Positions 7,813 to 16,237 of a DNA stretch of 40,722 bases are shown in pieces. The notes under the pieces were generated by a model. It saw only the letters and a program-made list of their open reading frames with translations, had not been told where the DNA came from and did no database searches. The DNA comes from Methylobacter sp. (GTDB taxonomy: Bacteria > Pseudomonadota > Gammaproteobacteria > Methylococcales > Methylomonadaceae). How positions within the stretch are numbered: the stretch's first letter is position 1; each line of letters starts with the position of its first letter. The stretch covers positions 1-40,722 of the forward strand of contig JANYKK010000146.1 in the NCBI GenBank assembly GCA_025361585.1, in the 5' to 3' direction. The position numbers were made by a program, and so were the translations under genes.

Positions 7813-8270
7813 ACTGTAAATACTGCAAATAGGTGTCTTGCGCGGTTAACCATACGGTAATAACGTCGCAAATTGCAACGCGCCAGTTTATAAGTGCTGC
7901 AATTAAAGCATTTACAGTAGAATTGGCGGAATGCAACGCGATGTAAACTGCAACGCAGTGCTTACGTAACCGCTGGTGCATATAAAAAGGACCGCGCGCG
8001 CGCGCTGCAAACTACATGCCAATTTTACTGTAATGTTCTAAGTGCTGCAAACAATAGGCGGTTTACACAATTACGGTTTTACAGTGTTTGCAACCCTATA
8101 TATATACATATACCTAAATTTATTATTATTTACTTATACTTTATAATAAAGTGTAAAGTGTAAAACTGTAAAGCTCAGCACTTAAGTGCCTTAATTGCAG
8201 CAGTTCCGTTAGCGTCCCCCATATTACAGGCTTTGGGTTCCGTCAGTGCCTCTAGTCTAAATGCTGTAAT
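7813..8270. repeat. Iteron-like cluster of CTG[C/T]AA(A) motifs on both strands; candidate replication origin/regulatory region
   Basis: About 18 copies by eye, e.g. 7814, 7823, 7897, 7911(rc), 7948, 8005, 8028, 8045, 8077(rc), 8086(rc), 8166, 8195(rc), 8224(rc), 8264. Confidence 0.6.
8095..8150. other. AT-rich segment, candidate DNA-unwinding element
   Basis: ctatatatatacatatacctaaatttattattatttacttatactttataataaa embedded in the iteron cluster. Confidence 0.55.
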
Positions 8271-8373
8271 TAGGCATCTTAGCTTCGGCACGGCTCACTT
8301 GTCCGGCGTTATTTGCCCGCTCCTCCGCCGTTCGGCAGGTTTCGCCCAGCATTATCTGCTCATCCCAGGCTCG

Positions 8374-8457
8374 TGCCGTGTTACGTCACTCGGCAGTCAC
8401 TGCCTATGTCGTGCTACGTCATGTGTCGTGTCACGTCATGTGTCGTGTCGCGTCACG
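8374..8457. repeat. 17-bp direct repeats: three tandem copies (8407-8457) plus one displaced copy (8374-8390)
   Basis: tgtcgtgctacgtcatg / tgtcgtgtcacgtcatg / tgtcgtgtcgcgtcacg; displaced tgccgtgttacgtcact. Confidence 0.85.
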
Positions 8458-8618
8458 CTGCAAATTCTGCTCTGCTGGGGCGCTAGGCATTCTTTGTCCT
8501 GCAAAATCTGCCCTCGGGGGCCCCCTTAGCGGTCGGCGGCTCGGCGTCGCCTCCCTAACTTTCAGAGGGCGACGATTTGTATCACTTTGTTACCATGAAG
8601 TTACAACCCAAAGAAGCC

Positions 8619-8647
8619 TTGTCACAAGATTCAAAGAGTATTATACT
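8619..8647 (+). promoter_or_regulatory. Late-operon sigma70-like promoter TTGTCA-N17-TATACT
   Basis: 5/6 matches at both -35 and -10, exact 17-bp spacing, 25 nt upstream of the first late ORF. Confidence 0.75.
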
Positions 8648-8671
8648 GGCTCATGCGCGTAGGAGCGAGAA

Positions 8672-9028
8672 ATGGCTGATTTGAGTGCCCGAACAGGACT
8701 GGGGATGCGCGGTAAATCGCAGTCTGCTCGCTGGGCAGAGGAATCACGTAAGCGAGCACGCGAATCTGGTGATCTGCCGCATGAATTTCTGCTCAGTATT
8801 TGCCGAGGAGAACCGATCGAAGTAACTGAAATGGACGAAGAGGGTGTGATCGTGCAGAAAACTTACTACCCCACTTTCACAGACCGAGTCGAAGCGGCGC
8901 AGGCGTGCGCGAATTTCTTTGCCCCGAAGTTGACTGCGCAGCAGACGGAAACCATGGATCCTGTCTCTGAATTGAGTGATGAAGATATCGATCGTCAACT
9001 TGCTCAGTTGGAAGGGAAGGTCGAGTAG
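8672..9028 (+). CDS. Terminase small subunit (putative)
   Basis: Position immediately upstream of the large terminase; size; TDRVEAAQACANFFAPKL. Confidence 0.65.
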   Translation: MADLSARTGLGMRGKSQSARWAEESRKRARESGDLPHEFLLSICRGEPIEVTEMDEEGVIVQKTYYPTFTDRVEAAQACANFFAPKLTAQQTETMDPVSELSDEDIDRQLAQLEGKVE

Positions 9029-10650
9029 TGGCGAAATCAACCCCATCCACGGCCCCCAAGCCAAAGCGACGTCGACAGCCGAAGCCGACTGATACGAGTT
9101 TTGTGGATGAAGTGGTGTTTCTTAGTGACAACCCGGCGGTAAGGAATGCCCTCCCCACTGAGGAAGCGAAGATTGAGTTAAGTAAGGAGGAGAAACTCCA
9201 GCGTCTGGCGTTACTGCAGGAGCAGACGAATCGTCGGAAGCGCAGGAAACTCTGGTCTTACTACCCCGATACGGGACCTCTGCGACGGGAACTTTATGTC
9301 AAGCACATGAAGTTCTTTGCTGCGGGGGCGAAGTATCGTCAGAGACTCATGCTAGCTGCTAATCGCATTGGGAAGACAGAAGGGGTCGGCCTATATGAGC
9401 TGGTTCTTCATCTCACGGGGCTGTATCCTGGTTGGTGGGTGGGTCGGCGATTTCTTCGGCCAATCAAGGCGTGGGCCTGTGCGGTCAGTCAACAGAAGGT
9501 GCGCGAAATTCTACAGGATAAGATACTTGGGCCTGTCGGTCACTGGGGAGAAGGAATACTTCCACACGATACGATCGTCAAAGTCACTGCGGCGGGTGGC
9601 GTGGCGGATTCTGTGTCGATTATCTACGTGGCGAATAAGTATGGCGGAGTGTCCCAACTGGAATTCAAGTCCTACGAACAGGGACGAAAAGCGTTTGAGG
9701 GAACAGAGCAAGATGTTATCCTTGAAGACGAAGAGCCGCCGCTCTCCATCCACACCGAATGTCTCATTCGAACCATGACAAACAATGGAATCCTACTTCT
9801 GACCTTCACGCCCCTCCAGGGCATGTCAGAAGTGGTGATGGATTTTCTCCCAGGTGGGCGGCTTAAGGATGATGCCGGAGTCGATGACCCAAGTGCGCCG
9901 AATGGGAGTAAGTATGTCGTCATGGCAACGTGGGACGATGCGCCTCACCTAGATGATGCGACGAAAGCGGAGCTTTGGGAGTCCATTCCGCCATTTCAAC
10001 GTGATGCGCGTTCCAAGGGTATCCCGCAACTGGGCTCGGGTGCGATCTACCCAGTGCTCGAAAGTGAAATTACGGTGCGTGATTTCGCGATTCCGGACCA
10101 CTGGCCGCGGGCATTTTCGCTCGATGTGGGCTGGAACCGGACTGCCGCGATTTGGGGTGCGTGGGATCTTGAAACTGGCACACTCTATCTCTACTCGGAA
10201 TATTACCGATCGCAGGCTGAGCCGATTATCCATGTTCAGGGTATCAAGTCTCGCGGAAGCTGGATTCATGGTGTTATCGACCCTGCTTCACGAGGTCGAA
10301 GCCAGGCAGATGGAACGCAGCTTCTTTCTCTGTATGAAGATTTGGGGCTTGTGCTTCAGCCAGCCGATAACGGTGTAGAATCTGGGATTTACAAGGTCTG
10401 GCAAGGCCTCAGCACTGGGAAAATCAAGGTTTTCTCGTCTTTGCAGAATTGGTTCGCTGAATTTCGCATGTATCGACGTGATGAGAAGGGTAAAGTTGTT
10501 AAAGATTTTGACCACTTGATGGATACCACTCGGTATCTAGTGACGAGTGGACGCGAAGTGGCTCGGGCAGGTCTACTGGCAAGGAAAGTAGATGCTCCGC
10601 CTCAATATGTAATGTTTTCTTCTTCCTCACAGGGGTGGATGAATGGCTGA
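9028..10650 (+). CDS. Terminase large subunit
   Basis: Walker A-like AANRIGKTEG, VILEDEEP (Walker B), FSLDVGWNRTAA nuclease motif; GTG start overlapping upstream stop. Confidence 0.92.
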   Translation: MAKSTPSTAPKPKRRRQPKPTDTSFVDEVVFLSDNPAVRNALPTEEAKIELSKEEKLQRLALLQEQTNRRKRRKLWSYYPDTGPLRRELYVKHMKFFAAGAKYRQRLMLAANRIGKTEGVGLYELVLHLTGLYPGWWVGRRFLRPIKAWACAVSQQKVREILQDKILGPVGHWGEGILPHDTIVKVTAAGGVADSVSIIYVANKYGGVSQLEFKSYEQGRKAFEGTEQDVILEDEEPPLSIHTECLIRTMTNNGILLLTFTPLQGMSEVVMDFLPGGRLKDDAGVDDPSAPNGSKYVVMATWDDAPHLDDATKAELWESIPPFQRDARSKGIPQLGSGAIYPVLESEITVRDFAIPDHWPRAFSLDVGWNRTAAIWGAWDLETGTLYLYSEYYRSQAEPIIHVQGIKSRGSWIHGVIDPASRGRSQADGTQLLSLYEDLGLVLQPADNGVESGIYKVWQGLSTGKIKVFSSLQNWFAEFRMYRRDEKGKVVKDFDHLMDTTRYLVTSGREVARAGLLARKVDAPPQYVMFSSSSQGWMNG

Positions 10651-12853
10651 GAAACGAGATGACGCGAAATTCATTGGCGAAGCACGTGAGCGCTGGCATC
10701 TAGCTTCCGAAGAAGAGAACGAGAATCGGAAACTGGCTCTAGAAGATCTCCAGTTTCGAGCCGGCGATCAGTGGGATCCGAACATCAAGTCTGATCGTGA
10801 CAATGATAAACGGCCCTGCCTCACTATCAATCAGCTTCCCCAGTTCATCCGCCAGGTGACGAATGAGCAGCGGCAGAATCGTGCCGCTATCCAGGTCAAT
10901 CCTACGGGGGATGGCGCTACGGTGGAGACTGCCCAGGTCTTCCAAGGTATGATTCGCCACATTGAGTTCGATTCTAGTGGTGATGTCGCCTACGATACGG
11001 CTGGGCAGAGTGCGGTCACTTCAGGACTTGGGTATTTCCGCATCATTACTGAATATGTAGACGATAAGTCATTCGATCAGGAGATCAAGTTCAAGCGTGT
11101 GAGGAACCCATTCACTGTTTACATGGATCCTTCGTCACAGGAGCCTGATGGTAGTGATATGGATTGGTGCTTCATTGCTACAGACTACTTTAAGGATTCC
11201 TACAAGCGAGCATTTCCAGCATCGAAACTTGCGGGAATGGAGGATTGGGAATCCATTGGCGATCAACTGCCTGACTGGACCTCTAAGGATGGCTGTCGTG
11301 TTGTAGAGTATTTCTATAAAGACTACACGAAGAAAACCCTGTTCATTACTAAGGATGGGCAGATTGGATATCTTGAAGATCTACCTGAAGATCATGGGCT
11401 TACCGATGATCACATTAAGATGAAGCGTGCGGTCAGTATTCCCCAGGTGAAGTGGTGCAAGATGAATGGCCTGGAGATTTTGGATGAGACTGACTGGCTG
11501 GGCAAGTGGATTCCTATTATACCAGTGCTAGGTGATGAACTTGACATCAATGGAAAGCGCGTCTTGGAGGGCATCGTTCGCCATGCCAAGGATCCTGCGC
11601 GAATGTATAACTACTGGGTGAGCGCTGAGACGGAAATGATTGCGCTGGCACCGAAAGCGCCTTTCATCGGTGCTGCTGGGCAGTTCGAGGGCTTTGAAGA
11701 TAAGTGGCAGCAGGCGAACAAGCGGAATATGGCCTTCTTGGAATACAATCCCAAGAGTGTGGCCGGAAATCTCCTCCCTCCGCCACAGCGAAATCAGTAT
11801 GAACCGCCCATCCAGGCCATTAATCATGCTCGTATGGCAAGTCGAGATGACCTCAAGGCCACTACGGGAATTTACGCGTCAGGGTTGGGCGAGCAGGGCA
11901 ATGAACAGACCGGCCGAGCTATTCTGGCGCGTCAGCACCAGGGTCAGGTGAGCAACTTCCACTACATCGACAATATGACACGTGCGATTCGCCATGCTGG
12001 GCGCATTCTCGTAGATCTGATTCCTAAAGTCTACGATACTGAGCGCGTCGTACGCATCATCGCGCCTGATGGTGATCAGAAGTTAATTAAGATCAATGGA
12101 GCGCCTCCGCCGATGCAAGGTCCTGGTGGACAGCCGGGAGCGCCCCCGCCTCCGTCGCCCCCGCCGACTTCCAACCCCACTGATCCGAAGACTCGCGTCG
12201 AACGGATCTATGCCTTGGGTGTCGGGAAGTACGATGTGACAGTTTCCAGCGGTCCGTCTTACCAGACGAAGCGCCAGGAAGCTCTGGCTTCACTCCTCCA
12301 GTTGACGCAGAACTACCCTAAACTGATGGATGTCGCTGGCGATATCGTGGTGGGGAATATGGATTGGGAGGGGGCGCTTGAAATCTCCAAGCGCCTGCAG
12401 AAGACGTTACCTCCTGGCATGGCAAATGATGATAGTGGTGCTGAGGAAATGACGCCTGCCGCCATCGCTAAGATTCAGGGTATGCAGCAGATGATTGAGG
12501 GATTGACCAAGTCACTTCAACACGCAAATGATGAGAATGTTCAGAAAGAGGAGGATCGCGACAGTAGGGAGAAAATTGAATACGCCAAACTCCGGAACAA
12601 TTTGCTCATCGCGACTATGCAGGTGGACCAGAAGGATGCCCACGCTTTGGCGCAGAATGAACTTAAATGGATTGACATGCAGCTTTCGGCGCGTAGCGAT
12701 GACAAGGATCGCGAGTCGCAGGCCAGTCAAAATGCTGTCGAAACAAATCAAAGTAGTTCGCCTGATACATCTGGGGTTGCATCCGCGGCTCCAGCACCCT
12801 ACACTGATGCAAGTGCTCCTACTGGGCCTTCGGCTGGTGGACCGCAGCAGTAA
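10643..12853 (+). CDS. Portal protein (P22 gp1-like)
   Basis: N-terminus ASEEENENRKLALEDLQFRAGDQWD and QLPQFIRQVTNEQRQNR typical of P22-type portals. Confidence 0.92.
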   Translation: MAEKRDDAKFIGEARERWHLASEEENENRKLALEDLQFRAGDQWDPNIKSDRDNDKRPCLTINQLPQFIRQVTNEQRQNRAAIQVNPTGDGATVETAQVFQGMIRHIEFDSSGDVAYDTAGQSAVTSGLGYFRIITEYVDDKSFDQEIKFKRVRNPFTVYMDPSSQEPDGSDMDWCFIATDYFKDSYKRAFPASKLAGMEDWESIGDQLPDWTSKDGCRVVEYFYKDYTKKTLFITKDGQIGYLEDLPEDHGLTDDHIKMKRAVSIPQVKWCKMNGLEILDETDWLGKWIPIIPVLGDELDINGKRVLEGIVRHAKDPARMYNYWVSAETEMIALAPKAPFIGAAGQFEGFEDKWQQANKRNMAFLEYNPKSVAGNLLPPPQRNQYEPPIQAINHARMASRDDLKATTGIYASGLGEQGNEQTGRAILARQHQGQVSNFHYIDNMTRAIRHAGRILVDLIPKVYDTERVVRIIAPDGDQKLIKINGAPPPMQGPGGQPGAPPPPSPPPTSNPTDPKTRVERIYALGVGKYDVTVSSGPSYQTKRQEALASLLQLTQNYPKLMDVAGDIVVGNMDWEGALEISKRLQKTLPPGMANDDSGAEEMTPAAIAKIQGMQQMIEGLTKSLQHANDENVQKEEDRDSREKIEYAKLRNNLLIATMQVDQKDAHALAQNELKWIDMQLSARSDDKDRESQASQNAVETNQSSSPDTSGVASAAPAPYTDASAPTGPSAGGPQQ

Positions 12854-12893
12854 CTTACCGGCGAGTTCACCGGGATAATTCGTGGAGATATCC

Positions 12894-13736
12894 ATGTCGG
12901 ACTACGCGGTAACCTCAACGACTGATACTGAAGAACAGGTGCTTGCTGCGAGTGGTGGCGCCAAACTTGAAGAAAAGCCGCCTGAGAAAGAGAAAGCCCA
13001 GATTGTTTCTGGCGACGAAGACCTTGAAAACGAGGGTGAAGGCGGCGATGAAACCGCCGCTGCGCCTAAGAAAAAGGGTGGGTTCCAGAAGCGAATCGAC
13101 AAATTGACTCGTGAAAAAGCTGAGCTTGAAGCACGAGTTGCCAAGCTGGAGACCTCTACTAAAGAGGAGCTGAAAGCTGCGGTAAAGGACGACGGACCTC
13201 CTGACCAGCTACTCTTCGACACCCAGGCGGAATACATCGCTGCTTTGGTGAAGTATGAGACAGCCAAGGCCAAGAAAGAGTTGAGGACAGAACTTAAGGC
13301 CACTGAAGAAGAGAAGGTGGTGAAGGCCCAGGAAAATACTTGGCGGGAACGAGTGAAGGCGGCGCATGAAGCACACCCAGATCTCGAAGAACTGCTGGAA
13401 CAGGACCTTCCCGTTAGCCCTGCTGTGAATGCTGTGCTCCTTGACTCTGAAGTTGGCGGCGAACTTCTGTATCACCTTGCTGCCAATCCTGAAGAACTTG
13501 CCAAGATCTCAAAGCTAAGCCCGATCGCTGCGGCTAAGGCTCTTGGGCTTCTAGAAGACAAGTTGATCAAGGCCGGAGAAAAGAAACCCTCTGATGAACT
13601 CAAGCCGGAAGTGAAGGTCACCAAGGCTACGAAACCCATTACTCCTGTTTCTGGTGGTAAAGGTTCTGCAGGTCAGAAATCTCCGGATGATATGACCTTG
13701 GCTGAATACCGCCAGTGGCGCGAGTCACAATCCTGA
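12894..13736 (+). CDS. Scaffolding/head assembly protein
   Basis: Acidic coiled-coil-rich protein between portal and coat genes. Confidence 0.75.
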   Translation: MSDYAVTSTTDTEEQVLAASGGAKLEEKPPEKEKAQIVSGDEDLENEGEGGDETAAAPKKKGGFQKRIDKLTREKAELEARVAKLETSTKEELKAAVKDDGPPDQLLFDTQAEYIAALVKYETAKAKKELRTELKATEEEKVVKAQENTWRERVKAAHEAHPDLEELLEQDLPVSPAVNAVLLDSEVGGELLYHLAANPEELAKISKLSPIAAAKALGLLEDKLIKAGEKKPSDELKPEVKVTKATKPITPVSGGKGSAGQKSPDDMTLAEYRQWRESQS

Positions 13737-13747
13737 AGGAGCCTTAA

Positions 13748-14965
13748 ATGGCGAATACTCTTCTCACTATCTCCACCATTACACGCGAAGCTGCGATGGT
13801 GCTGGAGAACCGCCTCGCTTTCGCGAAAGGCGTGAATCGCGACTACGATGACAAATTCGCCATCGAAGGCGCCAAAATCGGTGATACGGTCAACGTTCGC
13901 AAGCCGCCCCGCTACATCGGTCGGACCGGGCCTTCGCTGAACATTGAAAATAGCGTGGAATCCAGCGTGCCTGTGACGCTGACCACCCAGTTCGGCGTAG
14001 ACATCGCGTTCACCAGCAAGGACCTGCTTCTTAACATCGATGACTTCTCCAAGCGGTTCATCAGGCCTGCGATGGCGACCGTGGCGAATAAGATCGATCG
14101 TGACGGCCTGTATCTGTATCAGACTGTCTACAACGCAACTGGCACTCCTGGCACTCCTCCGACTGATCTCAGTTTCTTCCTGGATGGCAACGCCAAACTT
14201 GCTGATGAAGCCTGCCCGATGGACGGTGAAATGTCCGCTGTCATCAACCCCTGGACTCAGTCCAAGATGGTCAATGGACTGAAGGGCCTGTTCCAGAGTT
14301 CTGTTCAGATCAAAGAGCAGTATGAGCAGGGGAATATGGGCCTTGCTGCTGGATTCAAGTTCAGCATGGATCAGAATGTGATCAACCACACGGTTGGTCC
14401 GCTTGGCGGTTCTCCGCTCGTCACGTTGTCCGGTTCTTCGGGTAACACGCTAGTCACTCGCGGCTGGACTGCCGCCGCCGCCAGTCGTTTGAAGAAGGGT
14501 GATGTCTTCACCATCGCCAACGTGTATGCGGTGAACCCGCAGACTCGGCAGACCACTGGTCAGTTGCGCCAGTTCGTCTGCACCGCAGATTTCAGTTCTG
14601 ATGCTTCTGGAAATGGTAGCGTCAGTATCAGTCCTGCGCTGAATGCTGCGGGTGTCGGAGTGCAGTTTGCTACGATCAATGTCATGCCGATCGATGGCGC
14701 TGCGATTACGGTTCTGGGCGCAGCGAACACTGTGTCTCCTGCGAACCTTCTCTACCACAAGAATGCCTTCACGCTGGTCTCTGCCGATCTGCCGCTCCCT
14801 GGCGGCGTCGACATGGCCGCTCGTGTATCCAGCAAGCAACTCGGCCTCTCGGTTCGTATGATTCGCGCCTACGACATCGTGAACGATATCTTCCCCTGCC
14901 GTTTGGATGTCCTCTACGGCTGGGCGGCTATCTACCCTGAACTCGCCTGCCGCCAGCAGGGTTAG
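13748..14965 (+). CDS. Major capsid protein (P22 coat-like)
   Basis: ANTLLTISTITREAAMVLENRLAFAKGVNRDYDDKF...GDTVNVRKPPRY. Confidence 0.93.
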   Translation: MANTLLTISTITREAAMVLENRLAFAKGVNRDYDDKFAIEGAKIGDTVNVRKPPRYIGRTGPSLNIENSVESSVPVTLTTQFGVDIAFTSKDLLLNIDDFSKRFIRPAMATVANKIDRDGLYLYQTVYNATGTPGTPPTDLSFFLDGNAKLADEACPMDGEMSAVINPWTQSKMVNGLKGLFQSSVQIKEQYEQGNMGLAAGFKFSMDQNVINHTVGPLGGSPLVTLSGSSGNTLVTRGWTAAAASRLKKGDVFTIANVYAVNPQTRQTTGQLRQFVCTADFSSDASGNGSVSISPALNAAGVGVQFATINVMPIDGAAITVLGAANTVSPANLLYHKNAFTLVSADLPLPGGVDMAARVSSKQLGLSVRMIRAYDIVNDIFPCRLDVLYGWAAIYPELACRQQG

Positions 14966-14985
14966 TCAACCTTCGCTCATCACCG

Positions 14986-15003
14986 CCCCGGCTTCGGCCG
15001 GGG
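14986..15003 (+). terminator. GC-rich hairpin CCCCGGC-TTCG-GCCGGGG after coat gene (attenuator/RNA processing or stability element)
   Basis: Perfect 7-bp stem with TTCG tetraloop in the intergenic gap; weak U-tract (caattct). Confidence 0.6.
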
Positions 15004-15024
15004 CAATTCTAAAGGATCTTTAGC

Positions 15025-15294
15025 ATGGCTAATCCCAATATCGTCACCGCACCCATCCGTCTCATCGCTGATGACGGTCCGGATGGCTACACGATGGGCG
15101 GTAATACTACCGACCTCATCGCTTTCTATGGTGCGGCTCCCGTTGTTCGCGCTGCTGCGATCACGCTTCCTGCGGCCACCGCTTCCACGAATACCACTCC
15201 CTACGGGTATTCGACGTCAGCACAGGCCGATGCAATCGTGACTGCGTTGCGCGCCTGTCTCACTGCTCTGCAGTTGAACGGCCTGCTCCAGTAG
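15025..15294 (+). CDS. Hypothetical structural protein
   Basis: 89-aa ORF with RBS between coat and tail-factor genes. Confidence 0.65.
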   Translation: MANPNIVTAPIRLIADDGPDGYTMGGNTTDLIAFYGAAPVVRAAAITLPAATASTNTTPYGYSTSAQADAIVTALRACLTALQLNGLLQ

Positions 15295-15331
15295 GTTTCC
15301 CCCGACCACAATATCTTTATAGGAGGCCAGG

Positions 15332-15508
15332 ATGCCTGAAAAGGTTTATCCGCGCTACAAGTATCACCCCGACTACGAACCCATCATTGTGCAGAACGAG
15401 GAAGAGGAGGACGAGTTGGAAGGATGGCATGATTCTCCTGCTGACTATGGTGTATTCACCGCCCCTTCTGCAGATCAACTCAAGTTTTCGCCGAAAAAGT
15501 CCGAGTAG
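15332..15508 (+). CDS. 58-aa acidic hypothetical protein MPEKVYPRYKYHPDYEPIIVQNEEEEDELEGWHDSPADYGVF...
   Basis: Manual read below ORF-track cutoff; AGGAGG RBS upstream. Confidence 0.7.
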   Translation: MPEKVYPRYKYHPDYEPIIVQNEEEEDELEGWHDSPADYGVFTAPSADQLKFSPKKSE

Positions 15509-15517
15509 GGGATCAAC

Positions 15518-16237
15518 ATGACGGCTGTTCGCGACATCATCACCGGGGCTGCGCGACTACTTGGAGCAGTAGCACAGGGAACTCCCCTTTCGGCAGGTGA
15601 TGCCGCGGATGGCCTGACTGCATTGAATTCTATACTTGATGCGTGGAATATCAATGCGCTCATGGTTTTCACGAAGAATTTCGACACTTACAATATCGTT
15701 CCGAACAAACCATCCTACACGATCGGGCCTACTGGAGATATTGCGGTTCCTCCGCAACTTCGCCCAAATGGTATTGATCGCGTGATTTTGCGTATTACTG
15801 CAACTTCGCCCTATATTGATCAGACCCTTGAGTATCTGAACGATGATCAGTGGTCTTCGATCAACTTGAAATCGCTGGCATCTACACTTCCTACGAAATG
15901 CTACTCTACTGGTGATTTCCCCAATCTTACACTGTTCCTCTGGCCTGTGCCCACGCAAGCGAACCAGATGGTGCTGTGGACCTGGAATCAAGTTCTTGGT
16001 GTGGCTGATATCAACCAGCAGTTGAATCTACCCCCAGGATATGAACGCTGTATTCGCTACAATTTGGCTGTGGAACTCGCTGCTGAATATGGCATCGCTC
16101 CTAGCCCTATTGTCATGCAGATTGCGCAGGATTCGCTTGCTGCGATTAAGCGCATCAATTCGCCAATTTACTACCTAGAGTGTGATCCTGCGACGCTTTC
16201 CGCTCCCACAGCGTTCAACTATCTGACAGGGAAGTAG
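15518..16237 (+). CDS. P22 gp4-like tail accessory/head-completion factor
   Basis: VRDIITGAARLLGAVAQGTPLSAGDAADGLTALNSILDAWN and downstream gp10-like gene. Confidence 0.8.
   Translation: MTAVRDIITGAARLLGAVAQGTPLSAGDAADGLTALNSILDAWNINALMVFTKNFDTYNIVPNKPSYTIGPTGDIAVPPQLRPNGIDRVILRITATSPYIDQTLEYLNDDQWSSINLKSLASTLPTKCYSTGDFPNLTLFLWPVPTQANQMVLWTWNQVLGVADINQQLNLPPGYERCIRYNLAVELAAEYGIAPSPIVMQIAQDSLAAIKRINSPIYYLECDPATLSAPTAFNYLTGK

Noticed and set aside
7565-7981. Minus-strand 138-aa ORF
   Set aside because: Out-of-frame with the supported gene 7492-7755 and runs through the iteron cluster; composition not protein-like.
7813-8270. CRISPR array interpretation of the repeated motifs
   Set aside because: Motifs are 6-8 nt, on both strands, irregularly spaced, with no conserved long repeat or spacers.
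8233-8662. Plus-strand ORFs over 8233-8529 and 8378-8662
   Set aside because: They cover the repeat/regulatory region, have Cys/Ser/Arg-rich low-complexity composition caused by the 17-bp repeats, and lack convincing RBSs.
13673-14389. Minus-strand 238-aa ORF opposite scaffold/coat genes
   Set aside because: Antisense to the coat gene; long only because codon bias leaves few antisense stops.
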